A stretch of DNA of 64,000 nucleotides from NCBI GenBank assembly GCA_013397075.1, contig VWZS01004498.1, positions 1-64,000 on the forward strand, given 5' to 3'. The position numbers and the translations under genes were made by a program. This document shows positions 46,347-60,300 of the stretch, in pieces. Position 1 is the first letter of the stretch, and each line of letters starts with the position of its first letter. The DNA comes from Rhabdornis inornatus (Eukaryota; Chordata; Aves; Passeriformes; Rhabdornithidae). The notes beneath the pieces were generated by a model. That model was not told the origin of the DNA and searched no databases. It saw only the letters and a list, made by a program, of their open reading frames with translations.

Positions 46347-49300
46347 GTAAGCAATTGTTAACCCACGCTTTTTTTTCTGTTATACTTTTTATTTTGTACT
46401 TTTAACCTTTCCCCTCTACTATAACTACTAAAGGTCTCTGTAGCTATTTAGTCTACATAGTTATTTCCAGTGTTACATTAACAGTAATATTTAAACTGCT
46501 TATAGAGTTTTGTAATGGTAATTTTTGCATATTGCAAATTTTCATTATTTGGAGGTTAGTTATTTGTCATTGTGATTCTTCAGGTTTTTTTATAGTTATG
46601 GATGTCGCCATAAAGCCACTGCTTTATTTCAAATGGGCAAAGAATATTTAATCTTAAAATTGTTTACAGTATATAAGACAATTGCATTTTATTTCTTAAT
46701 ATATTCAGCTTTCCCCAAACAAATGCATTCCATAATCTATTCAGCAGTCTGCATATAATGACAGTAAAGTTGTCCACATTATAAATAAGACTGTTCATTA
46801 AGTTGATAAAATGTTAAAACTTTTCACTTGGCTAAGTTCAGCCTGTCAGAAGCTGACAGAGCTATTTTTGGCCTCAGCCAGACTTACAAAGAGGGATTGC
46901 TCTCTTCAGAGAGTTGCAGTATCAGCTGAGAAGTAATTGCATCCTGGATTATAAAAGAAAAATGAAGAAAAAAGAAATCTTAGAACCAGTGAACATGAAA
47001 ATATTAAAGGAGGTTGGGGACATACTGGGCAGACAAAGCAGCTGCCTGAAATTTCATTTGTGTTTCAGAGACTAAACATAAAAGGAAACCGTAATGTAAA
47101 TTCCATTGTGTTAAATGAAATACTTTGTTTATTGAAAATCTAACAAACGAAAGTCTTTATTAAAGATATTTTTACATGCCTGTAGGTGTTAATGCATGTA
47201 TAATAGTCTGATATGTTTCCCTATTTGACAAACTTCAGAATGACATACATTAGGACTATCTAATATGCTTATAGTGCATAGAAGAAATGCTAACCTTAGT
47301 TGAGATCTTTTATCTCTCCAGTCAGAAATACGTGATTTTAGTTTTTGTGGATATGGAGGAAAGGTTTGACTGACAATTTCCAGCATACATGACTATTACA
47401 GTGAAGCTAAGCTCCACAGAGAGTCTACAGAGAGAGAGGCTCATAGCTTTGGTCCTTCAAATCCTCCTTCAGCAGAATCTGTCATTCTGCACTGAATTTG
47501 CTGAGAGATGAAGCACCCAACTTAGCTTAAAGTATGAATCTTCACTGTTATCAGATAGTTTTGACAAAAGAAATACTGCTGGGATATTGAAGCTAGCTGA
47601 CCACATTTAATATCCAATTTCTTGCCTGTTAGGTACCAATAGTAGAGGGTGAGTTATCACTTACAGTTTCTGACAGCCGCTGCTTCTAGTGTGCTGTTTC
47701 AAAAGGATTTTTTTTTGCATATTATCATAGATAGTTTATTATAATGCAAAGCCTGGGTAAAAATCTTCTCTAAGTCTTCTGGAAGTCACCACTTTGGGTT
47801 TCTTTGGTAAAATTAGCTCTTCCTGTGTTTAGAAATTTTCAAGTGACAGCAGAACTCTGTTCTGTTACATTTTTTAGATTGATGAAACAGTGTTCATAGT
47901 AAAGGGATTTCATTGATTAGTATTGAAGAATGCTTTTTTTTTCTATGGATTACATTGTGTTACGTCACTCACCAACAAGGTATACATAGTGTTTTGAAAC
48001 ATTTCTCATTAAATAGCTCAAAGACTATTGAATATTTCTCAAAGATTGAACTTCTATGTGAAAAACCTTTAGACATGTAATCTCAGCATCCCACTCTCTT
48101 CATCTGGAACTTAAAAGTGACTAAAGGGGTTTCAGCTGCAAAACAGTTCAGCACTGGTGGTGTTTTCAGTCCTGAAGCCCAGGTTTTAATCCTCTTCTTC
48201 GTTTTGTCTTGGAACTATATTGATGTGAACACACTGAGGCACACAGACATCACAGGATAATTGAATGTGGAGATTTCAATTTACTTTTTGAGTCATTGTC
48301 CACTTGGGATTGCTATCTGTAGCTTCATGGGGACAGTACAGTGTGATCTTTCTCAGTGTGGAGTGGCACAGAGGTGACATCTTGGCTATGTTTGCACCTC
48401 TCAGGGTTTTGGTGGGAAGATGGCACAGATTTTTCTGCATGTCACTTCACCCCACAAATCTCCAAGGAGAGTAAGGCATTCAGCCCCATGACCAACACTG
48501 ATCCCACTAGCAACCTCAGCATTTGGAACAAGCAGCCTTTTATAAATAGGTATAAGTAGTTTTTCTTTCTTTTTGGTGGTAGGGGTGGCAGGTTGATTCC
48601 TTTTGTCCAATATGAAGAGAATATCATTGAATTGCAATGAACCAAAGAAAATTGTTCAGAGTTCAACAGGAAAAAATTGTCTGATGATCCAAGCAGCAAG
48701 ATCTGTGTGCCCATTAGCCCCATGGTGAGGATGAAAATTTCTTCAATGTGTACAGCATTTGGCAATTAATGCATCTTTATCAGTTTTGCAATGTAGTCAC
48801 ACAGCTTCTCCCTGCTCTGTATACTTCTTCCTCTGTAAAGAGAAGAAGAAGTCTGGGTCTTTAATGTGATCATCCTGAGCCAAAATATGTTCCCAGATTT
48901 GCAGACTCTGAGGCTGTTCAGATATGAATCTAAATTTTGTGCCTGTGACTGTTGCCCAATCATGTGTGGGTGGTGTATGGAATATAAGTCATTCAGAAGG
49001 AAGGAAGAGACACAAAAACACAGTCAGAGCCTGTGGAACAGCTGGTGGGAATGGAGTCTCACTTTCTGCTATGGAAGCTGGGCAGCTAGAGAATACATCC
49101 CAAGCTTGAGAATGAAATATTAAAGGGCACTCACCCAGTCTTCAGTTTGGAGTGGGGCAGTAGCAGGAAATGCTGCATTTTGTGTTAGATGCCTCCCAGC
49201 AGGCACTTCTGATACTTTATTTGTTCCCTGCTCTTTTCTGTAATTGATATGTGGTAGAAGAATTCAGTATGTGTTGGGTGACACTTTTCATTTGCAATAT

Positions 49301-52300
49301 ATTAAAAATGAGCCCTAGTAAAGGGGAAAGATTTAAAGACCGTAAGAGATGAAAAGTCAAAACTTATGCAATCATTAGATAAGGATTGTAAGACACAAAT
49401 TGCAATACTCCTGAGTCGTGCTAGAGACCATATTGTGGCATGATTTAAGATGCAATTTTTAATGGGAAAAGCATGAGAATATAATCCACTGCACAGCACA
49501 TGCTTCACTGATTATGAGAAAGAGTATGACTGCATACCATGTACAAGAATACATTAAAAGTAAAAATTTCTGGTTTATGATTTAACGCTTTTCATAACCT
49601 ATGAAGAAATTACTAAATAGTCAAGAGATAACTGGAGGAGAAAAGACTGAAAACAGTAGAGTGCTTGTCCTGCTCGAATGTCCCAAACAGACATTTTAGC
49701 TGTTGTGCTAAAAAGCTGATGCTGGTTCCCAAAACAGTCTGCAAATTGTTCCAAACTCAGTTGTGGGGCCATCGTGGTCTGTGTGTTAAGAGAGAGCTAA
49801 GAATGATTTAAAAGAGGGTTTCCCATGTGGATTCAATCTGTATGACCTGGTGTGGAAGTAGAAATAATACCCAGTATCATAAGATTTAGTATTCCTCCTG
49901 TGCTCTGAATACTGATGGGTCTCCGAACATTCTCTACTGTCAAAGGCAATTATGGCCTTAGAGCAGATGACTTGATTCAGTTAAACATCTTATTAAAATG
50001 GTAGCTCTCATAAATTAGTAAATATCTAGAAACATATATCAAAGTCCTTCTTTGAAGCCCTGCAAAACATTTTTTTATTTTGATTTTTGTTTTTGATTTC
50101 TTTATAATATGTATAATGCGTAAGAAGTTGTATGAGTAAATTGATTCAAGATTTAATATTTGTTATGAAAAAGTGAAATTATTAGTTGTGAGTTATCCTG
50201 TCTTTCAAAATGAAATGCTGGGGTAAATGTTAGGATAGCAACTGAATCACGTCTATTCATATTTACTTCGGTGATACGTGGTGCTATTTCTTCAAGAAGC
50301 CTCAATGGCTGCAAATAATTTAAAGACCCTTTCTAGACTATACTATATTCTGTTAAATTCCTATAGATGGAAAGAATTGAGAGAACGTTTGTGGCAGCAG
50401 TCACCCAACAAAAGCAATTTTCTTTTCCTGTTTTCAATTACCTTAGTTGGTGATACCATTTTTTCCTCTATATTGAAGAAGGCTGATTTTCTGCAATTCT
50501 GTGCAAGGAGATCTGAAAATGTAAATCTGTATAATTGTAGTAGGAAACATGCTTTTACACCTGCCTCCAAAGATAATACAGATCACAAAGTTAAGCGTGA
50601 TCTGTGTACATTTCTAATAAATTCAAACAGACTCCACATACAAAATCAAGGGTAATACTTTCAAGTGTTTGCACAGGGACCAGTCTTACTTTCCAACCTT
50701 AAACTCATAATTACATTTTCATTAATGCCACTACTACTTTTCTACTTTTGCTCTCAGTCAAATCTGTTAGTAAGATCTGCTTAAACCTTTCCTTCACCAT
50801 GGCTTATTTTATCTTCAGTGACAGCACATGAGAAGCTGTAGCTGAGGAAGCTGCAGTAGCTGTCACAGCAGTACAGGCACCCTTATCAAGGCCTGTGATA
50901 GAGGAAGACAGCTTTGGATGGCACTGTTTGGTCCCCAGTAATGCCAGTTCTGCAACTGATAGGGGCTAAAAAAAAGACCTGATCTTAATAACAAAGTGTG
51001 CTTTGAGAGCTGAAGCAATCTTCATGCTGGAAGTTGTTTCAAATATTTCCATTTACTTGAATTAACTTAAAAGATGGGTGTGTAATGGACGCAACATCTA
51101 AACAAGCCATAGCTGTAAACAAGGGTAATGATGAAGCAATAACGTTTTCAGAAATGCAACTAATGAATGTTTACCTTAAAGTACATTTAAAGATGCAGGA
51201 TACTGAGCACTGAAGAATCCCATGGGTTAACTTGAGGAGATTGTCAACTCTTTTCTCACAAATGTTCCTTTCCAGTCCCTGCGCGGGTGTCCATGACAAT
51301 CACTCTGTAACTTTAATGTAATTTATAAATAAAACATAACTCTGTGGAAGGCAGAAACTTCTATTTATTTCTTCTGGGTTTAGCCCATCTTTCAGCAGAG
51401 ACTTCAAAGCACAGACAATTTTGTCAATTCTAAGAAAGTTCTTAGCAGGATGAAAGACAAGCCTACTTTTTAGGTAGCTGCTCCAGCATATCAGCAACAT
51501 CATGCTCAGAAGAGATTGCCCCAGCCTCAGCCTTCCTCATCTTTTCTTTCTGTGCATTAGTATGGTATTATATATGGCATGTACAGACCAAACTAAGACT
51601 GCAAATGGTTATGATGCATTTTTTACAAACTTATATGGTTTTAACTTAACCCTGTGTTTATTAATACCCAGGAAAGGAGAGTTAAGTGCACATGTTGCCC
51701 AGCGTACAGACATCAGCACAAAGAAAATTCTTTTCTCCAAACTGCGGAGTGCTTTTTCTACTTATAATCACCAAAAGTAACCCAAGCCCTTGTTTGTGTT
51801 CATTATGGCAGTAAAATTGATTCACTAAAAAAGCTCATATAAACTGATTTTGTTTTAAGATTCAGAGATTCCAAATGAAGCATATACTTTACTAATTTAA
51901 ACCCAAACTGTCATACACAGAATATCTAGTTTACTCTTATGAGTATCTGATGCTTATAAAAGATAAATTAGGAAGCAAAACTTGTTCTTTAAGGGTCTTT
52001 AACTGGACTTCCAGTCCACTGTTAAACACTGTCCCATAGTTCTCCAGTCTCTCCCATAGTTGTCTCTTTCTTCTCAGTTAATTCCTGTAGGTTGCAAGTG
52101 GCCTCCTGTCTCTACAGGACTTGCCCACCTGCCTCTGTGTGTGTGTCTGCATCTCCAGAGCACATTAAGGTAATGCTTACACCACAGTGTGGGGTATTAA
52201 TGTGAAGGAAGAGCTGTGTGCTTGTGTTAGTAGCTCAACTGCACGTTGCTGATCCAGTATTACAAGGGTCAGAACGAATAAGGCTCCATAGCCTGCAGAC

Positions 52301-54276
52301 AGTGAGGAGTGCCTTAGGCCAGCCTGCATTTCAAGCAGAGACTGCATCTCCCATTGCTATGCCACTCCTGTAGAGGTGTTCCCTATGTTCTGAAGGTAAA
52401 CACAGCTGAGGATCAGCATCCTGCTTCAGCCTTTTGTCATGGGTACAAGTCACTTCACTGCTTGCTGAGGTGACCTTTCAAGTTACTTTCTGCTTTTTCA
52501 GCTAAGTGTGGCTCTTTTATGATCTGACATGTGAGATGTGTACACAAAGATACAGCCTTCAGAAAGTTTGGTGTCAAATTATACTGAGACAGGCAGCTGC
52601 CATGTGAAATTGAGTGGAGCTAGTCTTTTCAGACTCACCCATCAGACCCTCAGCAGAAGTGTGGTAATTACCCTCAGCATATGCCCTGTGCCTGATTGAG
52701 CCTTTGTAAGATGAATAGTGTGCAGAACTGTTAAAAAGGCTGTAAAGCAGTACAGTTGCTGTGCAGTTAATTCTCATGGATAATGCTTGTGTTGTTACTG
52801 ATAAAATGAAACCATTAGCAGTAAACAAACTTATTCTTTTTATGTTTCTCGGTGTTGTGAGGTCAGTCAGTATGAAGCCCACACCGCAGTTCTTTTCAGG
52901 GTATCTAATACTTGGTGGTTTGGATCTAGCTACGTTTTTAATGCCCTTCAAAAAGTATTGTATAGCTGTAGCCTCTCTTACATGAACTGGCAGAAATTTC
53001 CTCCTTTTGTAACTGGGATAGGCTAGTACAAGAAGACACACAGGGAGGGAGGGAGGAGGACTCTCCCTTTGCTCTTGAAGAGCCAAGGAGGATAACTTTC
53101 TTTGGGCACTCTTTAGGGTGAAAACGAGTTTTCCCACCCTAGTGGACCTTAGTAGTTGGGACATAAAAATGTAGAGGTCCAGCTTAACTCCAGAAGAGCA
53201 ATGGAGAGCTGTGGTGACTTCAGTCCTAGCCTGCTGTGGGAGTCTGCTGCTGGCCTTACACTTGAGGCTTCCAGAAAGGCCAGCTAGAGGTACTGTGGGG
53301 AAGCCACATAGACACATATAAGTAAATTGCAATCTTCTTTCCCCTTATTATTAGTAAACCCCTGTAGCTACCCTTGACCTCTTATGCCTTCTCACAACTA
53401 ATCCATGCAGTGGCCACAGAAGGGAAAAGGTGGGTGTCTCTCAGAGCAGCCTCTAAAGCAGGTGTGTGGTTCTGATTTATTGCTTGTGCAAAGGGCTTTC
53501 TGGATGGTGAGGGACTGCAGTGGGTTGCTAGCTGGCAGCTCCCTCGTTTGTTGTTCTCATTCCTTAGCTGTGTGAGTTTGGGGGTCTTTTTTTTTTTAGC
53601 TCCTCCTCCCATCTGGCATCTCCTAATTATTTTCTATTACTAATCACTTCTACAGGAAACAGACTGGACTGTTGAATTAAGAGCCCTATAAAAGGATAAT
53701 TTTGTTATTTACAAGTTTCTTACCTCACTTAAACTTTATAATGTGACACTGTATAGCTGGTGATAATCACCTTAGGCTACGATTGTGTCCAGTCTCATAA
53801 ACTGGGCAGGGTCAGGTCTGGTCACTCGTAGAATGTGAGAGGCTCAAGGAGAAGCTGGGGCAGTGCAGTTGGTAGCACCTTTGGTTGTTAACTAATATCT
53901 GAAATATCTTCTATTTTATGCCCTCTGCAGCTCTGTGTAGCCAGTCTGACTAACAGGGATTTTCTCCTGTGATCTCTCTTTATTCAGATAAACTCCTTTC
54001 TCTCCTTACTGTTTGTTCTGTGTGTGTCTAGACAGGAGCAGGGAAAGCATTTTGCATTGGTCACTGTTTACATGCTTCCAAGTACAAATACATGTCTTTT
54101 GGCTTCTGTACAGAGCTGGAAAGGATGTGGAGCTGTGGTGGTCTGACCTGTCACCCCCATCCAGTTAGAGAATGCCCTGATAGGCAGGCACATCTGCTCC
54201 ACTAATAATTGCCCATTCATAAGTGGTTACCAAATGCTTAAGACCCTTGGTGAGTGAAATGCTTGCTTTAGAGGTG

Positions 54277-54312
54277 GTAGTAGAAAGAGAAAGAGTAGTA
54301 GAAAGAGAAAAA
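54277..54312 (+). repeat. 18-bp tandem duplication
   Basis: gtagtagaaagagaaaga is followed by gtagtagaaagagaaaaa, one mismatch. Purine-rich local duplication. Confidence 0.92.
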
Positions 54313-57300
54313 GTTAGGTATGCCTAAAATATATTAGACTGTGAAAGAAAAGAACAACATTTTTCTTGTGGGTAGATCCACAGAATCTGATCTGTTCTGG
54401 TCCTTGCTTCTTTCTTTTTAATCTTTCACAAGAAAAAATATATTTTCAGCTAAAGCTTCTCATGCTTAATTTTAGTCTCTAGCTGAATGTTTTCTGACTG
54501 AACAAAGTAAGGAGAGCAGTTTTATTACTAAGCTCAACAAACTACTTGCTCCTATTATTTCAAACCTGTCACACTTGTCATCAGCAAAGACAGCAACTCT
54601 TGACAGTTTTGCAAAGTCTTCCTTTGATCATTAACTTTTAGAACATTAAACTTTTCCATATTTAACCTTTCTTCTGCATGGCATCAGCAGTTAGAAACAT
54701 CATTGCTTCTGGCATTTAGTGTTCCTACAGTCCTAATGTTTCAGTAAGATAAGAATCACCATGTTGAAAAATCTGGTTCTCAGCTTTTAGTTGTTGCTCT
54801 AATCTTCATCATGTTAGTATTGATATTCCTCAATTTCAACTTCCATACAATTTCCAAAATAAGTAAAGGATTATGGGTTTCTAATAGTGAAGTTCATATT
54901 ATAATGCACTTCAATTATATTGCTGTGCAGTGGGGATTATTATTGCATTTTCTTAGAGTTTAAGCAGTTAGAAGTAAGTTGCCTAAGGAACCTTAGAGCT
55001 AGTATCACAAAGTATAACGTCTTCTATTAAGCCTTAGTCATATGTATATGTGATTTAATAATTTTTTTTTATGTTTTCCAATTTGTGAATTAGATGAGTA
55101 GCACTTAGAGGCATGCAGCTTTTACCCTTTTTGAGAGGGGATTGAAGGAATTCTGTGAAAATATGAAAAGGTTCTGTTCCCAATTTCCATTTTGTATGTA
55201 ATGGTGAAACATTTTAAAAGCTCTATGCTTTATATCATGTGTCAAATAGTTTATTGGTAGAAGATTTCTGATGATTTTACATTGCTGGAAAAGTCTTGAA
55301 GCCATTTCCCTGTTAATATGGTAGTGAATTACATTTGCATTCAGGCGTTTCTGTGAATTGATGATGATTAGAGTAGCAGTATGTTTAATGCAAATGAACA
55401 AAAATTGCAGAAAGTATCCTGTGTTGTTATGTTTCACAGAATTTCAAGTGCTTAGTCTCCTAAGGGACAGCTTCTCATTCCCTCCAGCCTCCAACCAAAT
55501 CCTTGCTAGCACTGGTCACAGCTGGTGCCTGGGAGCTTCTGTCACCTCTGCCACACTGCAGTTCTCAAGGCAGACTCACTGCTCAGCAAGCTGATCATGC
55601 TGAGAGCTTACTGGACAATTTTTGATGGGCCTGATGGGCTAATTCTCTTGGGCTGTGTTTATTGTTGAAAATGCACACAACTTCTGCATTAGAAATCTTA
55701 TAAGCAGTGTCACTTTTAAAGTGCTAGTTGATGGTGGCAGTATAAATGAAAAATTACCCTGTAAGGTAAGATTAAAAGCATGCTATGAAAGAAGAAATTG
55801 TGCTGGTTTAACATTTCGTTCATTTCCACTGAATTTCAGTAATGCAAGTATACCCTAAACTTAGTCTTTTAGCTTTAATGTGACCTGTACTCAAAATAAA
55901 AGCCATTGGTCAAAGACCACACGTATCTGAAATCCCCAGGTGTAGACACGGACCTGGGACTAGTGTATTTCAACTGAAAATAGACATCAACTAAACATTA
56001 TGTTCTAAGAAACCACAGACATGCTGGGGGGGGAAAATAAAAACCCCTGGAGTCTCTTCCTGTGTAACAGAGGTTGCATGATCTGTCCACATGCCAGTGC
56101 TTTTCCCTTGAAAGGGAGATATTCTGTAAATAATATCTAAATATTCTGTATAGCCAAGATTTACGATGGGGAGTTACACTGCCAGCCCCATCATTCAAAA
56201 TCATTCAATTTTCCAATCAAGTGGTTATTTAACTTTGTTTCAAAGTTGCTGTGTTTGACCATTTGAGATGATGATTTCTTGAGTGCCTGTCTCAAGAATT
56301 TTTAATAGTCATAGCTTTCTGTAGGGAAATAGGATGTTTACTGCCCTTATAGGAAAAATTTTCCTGACAGAAGCATTTTAAAATGTTAATTAGGAAACTT
56401 AGAGGGAATGAATAGGAAAGATGAACCATATGTGTAAAGGGAGAGAGGAAAAAACTGGAACATTGGTCAACAGAAGTGAAATGAGCCTTTTCTGAGAATG
56501 TGATCAGGGATTAGAAGACTATGGGTGGAAATAAACAGATAATTTGTTAATAATTGATAGTGTGACTTTGGGACAGACTAATTCTACTGCCAATTCCACT
56601 CTGGTTTCATTGATTGCAGGTTTCAAAGCAGTCTTGATTTAAATAGAGATTTATGGAAGGAGGTGGGAGTCCACATGAGACTCATTTGAAGGATGATCAG
56701 CCCATCTGATTCTCCAAGTGTGCCTAATTGCACAGTATAAAATGAACAGACCCTGACCCACTGGTTCAGCTATACCCTTGGACACACATGGACCTACAGA
56801 ACTGGTAATCAGGGTCCCTGAGGAAGGTTGGTGAGCACTGGGGGTTACTCCATTGTTTAATTTTTCTGCAGTGAGGTGGTCCATAAGCAGGTTTTCACCA
56901 TTATAAATTTTGCAAGCACATTGAATACAGCCATTTGACAACTGGTATTCCTTCAGGTTAAACATTGTTTTCACCTTGACTCATTGGTTCAAATCAAACA
57001 GTAATTCAGGAAGGATTAGGAGACTTTGCATTCTTACTCTTATTTATGCTAAGTAAGTATGATTATGGACTAAAAGTATGATTAAGAAAGAAACTGTGAC
57101 AGTACATGTACCATAGCAACACAGCTTATTCAGAAAGAAGTGGATGGATTCAAAATAGAGGCTGTGCCAAAGGAGCAGGTGTAGTCTGAAATACAAAGAG
57201 TGTTTAGAAATTAATGAGCTGCAGTTTTCGATTAGAACATACATTGAATTAGTCTAAATTGAATTACCATGTAGAACAAAAAAAGGCTAATATCAGATGC

Positions 57301-60300
57301 ATTAGACTGCCAGTCAAGACTAATGTGAAATGAGTGTTATACATCAGGTAAGAAAATACTGATGGGACATAAAAAGAAATTTCCATACCATTTACCCATG
57401 CCAGTAGCCAAAACTCCTATTCCACAAAGAAAAAAATTTAAAAAACACCTAATAAATATATGAATAGAAAGACCTTATGGATTATACGATTTTCATTATC
57501 CCTAAGTGTATACATTTTCAGTCACAAAAAGATAACAGAGGTTGATTTTAGGAACTGCTTTTATCTCTAAGATTCTTAAATGGATATTATAAAGGAAATG
57601 TAACATTTCTTTCCTCATCAAAGGGTATGGTTAAACTTCTCTTTTATTTTTATCTTTCCTTTTATTTGAGGAAATCCTTATAACCGTATGGGTCAGGTGA
57701 GGAATAAAACCACCAGTCCCTTGTGGTTTCAAACGATTAGACTTAACAGCCTGTTTCCTCTTACAATACTCTAATTTAGTATATCAGTAATAAAGAGCAT
57801 TTGCCAAAAGAGGAGCATTCATGCAGCTGCCAATTGGCATTACATTTTAACTGCTATCACTCCTATAGAGCACATGGCCTTTATAAATTACTTTTAAGCT
57901 CTTTTTGGAGTACAGCCTGCCTTGACATGTCATGAGTCAAGAGGCTTTTGCTGGAGTGACCCTTCACTGCAATGAATGTCATTCGGGCCTTGGTCACAGC
58001 AGCACAGCTCTCTGCAGACCTGCAGGGAGACACATCCCAGACAAAGGGATGGGAAGAAAATGCAATGCTCTCAGCTGAAATTGGAAATGCTGACTCAATG
58101 AGATGGAGAAGCTGCTGGGGAAGTCTTTGTGTTGCTGACCAGGGTGAGGTTTGCTCCCCTAAGCAGAGCCCCTTGTTTCATCAGCTCCTCTTCCTGGAGG
58201 CCTTGTAGCGGCAAGACAGATCTCTCTAGCTCTCGTTTAGCAATGTGTCATGGTGTAATAATTAACTTAAACTATGTGAGTAGTCCTCCTAGTCTCTCTG
58301 CTCCTGCCTTGCCCAGAGAGAGGAGTACCTGACCAAGGCATATGCTTTAACTCACTGTTTAGCATAGCACCTCCATGGCCCAGGCTCCTGGCAGGAGGGG
58401 AAGAAGACAGGATGGACCAAAACCAAAACTATGAAGGGTGGAGGGTAGATGGGAAGGACAGAAAGCAAAATCATAAAGGACAGTCTTTATCTGGAGGATT
58501 TACTGGAGACAGATTCCAGTGTTTAATGATGCTTCTCTTCTTTTTCACAAATAATTTTTAATGGTTTGCCTGGGGAACAGTGATGCTGCCAGGCCCCAGA
58601 GGCAGGGAGGTGGTACCTTCTGTCCTCTACCAGTTCTTGGTCTCCTTCTGTACTTTTCCAGATTTGGTTGGGGTTGTCCCCCTTTTAATGCAGTTTTTTT
58701 TCAAGTGGAAGAATGAGATTATGGTAAGGAGCTACTACAAAGCAAGGAGACAGTTTCTGAGGCTGATGCCTCAGCTTGAATTCAAAGTCATGGGAACTTC
58801 TTTCCTCACCACAGTGAGAGTTAGGAGCTCATTTCTTAGCTTTTTGGGTAGCTTTTATCATTGTGTTTGATTGGCATCTCCTGCCTCAGTGTCACACAGC
58901 CTTTTGTCAAGCAGTCACATCCTGCCTCTTGCAAGCAGGCTCATAGTCTCTGTCTTTAGGGGAAGGACTGGAGAGGTGGGTTATTTTAACAAAGGCAGCT
59001 GGGGCCATGGGGACATCTTGCACTGGCGTCTGCAGGGAAGAGCTCTGTGGCTCCTGCTTGTCCTGGGTTGAGGGCAGGACTGCACTTCTTTGTCCACAAT
59101 GCAGCTTTATGAGGAAGCATTATCACTATCTATGCTGCATAAAGGAACTTGCAGCTATAGCTCATAAAACCCAGTGACCACTATTACTGATTGCAACATC
59201 ACACCCCTATCATGTGCCCACATACACCCCTGTAGTGGGATTTGTCCCTATGTAGTGTGGAGAAACCCCTGGAATTAACTGCACATGGTGGGCCAGTTGC
59301 TGACCCCCCTGAAAGCTAAGTCACTTGATATTAGCAAAGTCCTCCAGAACCAGATCAAAAGCAGAACTTCTTCTTAAAGGTACTGAGAAAAATTTAATTT
59401 ATTTTTGCCATGTCTAGATCCACAGTTATATACCAAAATATATCCCTCCCCCCAGGAAAAGAATGGGTTGTATTTGTCTCTGAAAAGTGCCTTGCTTTTG
59501 TGCCACTATCCAGAAAAGTAAATGTTCATTGGTTTTGCCTTGCTAGTAACTGAAAGAGAGGAATAGTCACATGGGTGGTTTTTGCTGGTGCACAGTTTGG
59601 AACTGTCATTCCAAAGACCCAGATCAGTAACTGCCAGGAGCAAATCTACAACCTGTCAGCCACTAGGAACAAAATAAACCCAGATCCCAATCAGCTGCAG
59701 TGACCAGTAGGTTTTAGGAGTAAAGCTACAGAAAAACTTTTCTGTTGGCTTCCATTAAGATCTCTGCATTTTTATGAGTATGGTCTGCATGGTAAGCACA
59801 CCACTGGGAACATACAGTCTTCCCAAATAATGCCAATACACTTTAATTGTATTGAACAATACAGTACTGAAGGAACTCACTTTTGATGCAGCAATTTCTA
59901 GCAGCAATATCAGGCAACATTTTTACCGTAATTTAAACCTTGGATTTGATTTTTTTTTTTAAATTTTATTTAACAGCCTTTCTTTAAGTCAAGCCAACAT
60001 TTTGGCTAAATTTGTTTAAATAAATTTTCAATTAAATATTTTTTAAACCTTTCTTTAAAATTCTAGATATAAAAATGTTCATTACCAGCTATGGAAATCA
60101 TATACACTTTTATCAAAAATATAAATAGCCATTTCTTTAGATTTTGCCATACGTATTTCACTGGAGGGGGTGGGGAAGGTCTGGTTTAATTAGAAGTCAG
60201 TCCATTTGAAAATTTTGTTATAAAATCCAGAACTTTTCTCAGGAGTAAGATTTCATCATTTAACCATGACTTAAACCCAACTCCCCTGCGGGTAACTGAA

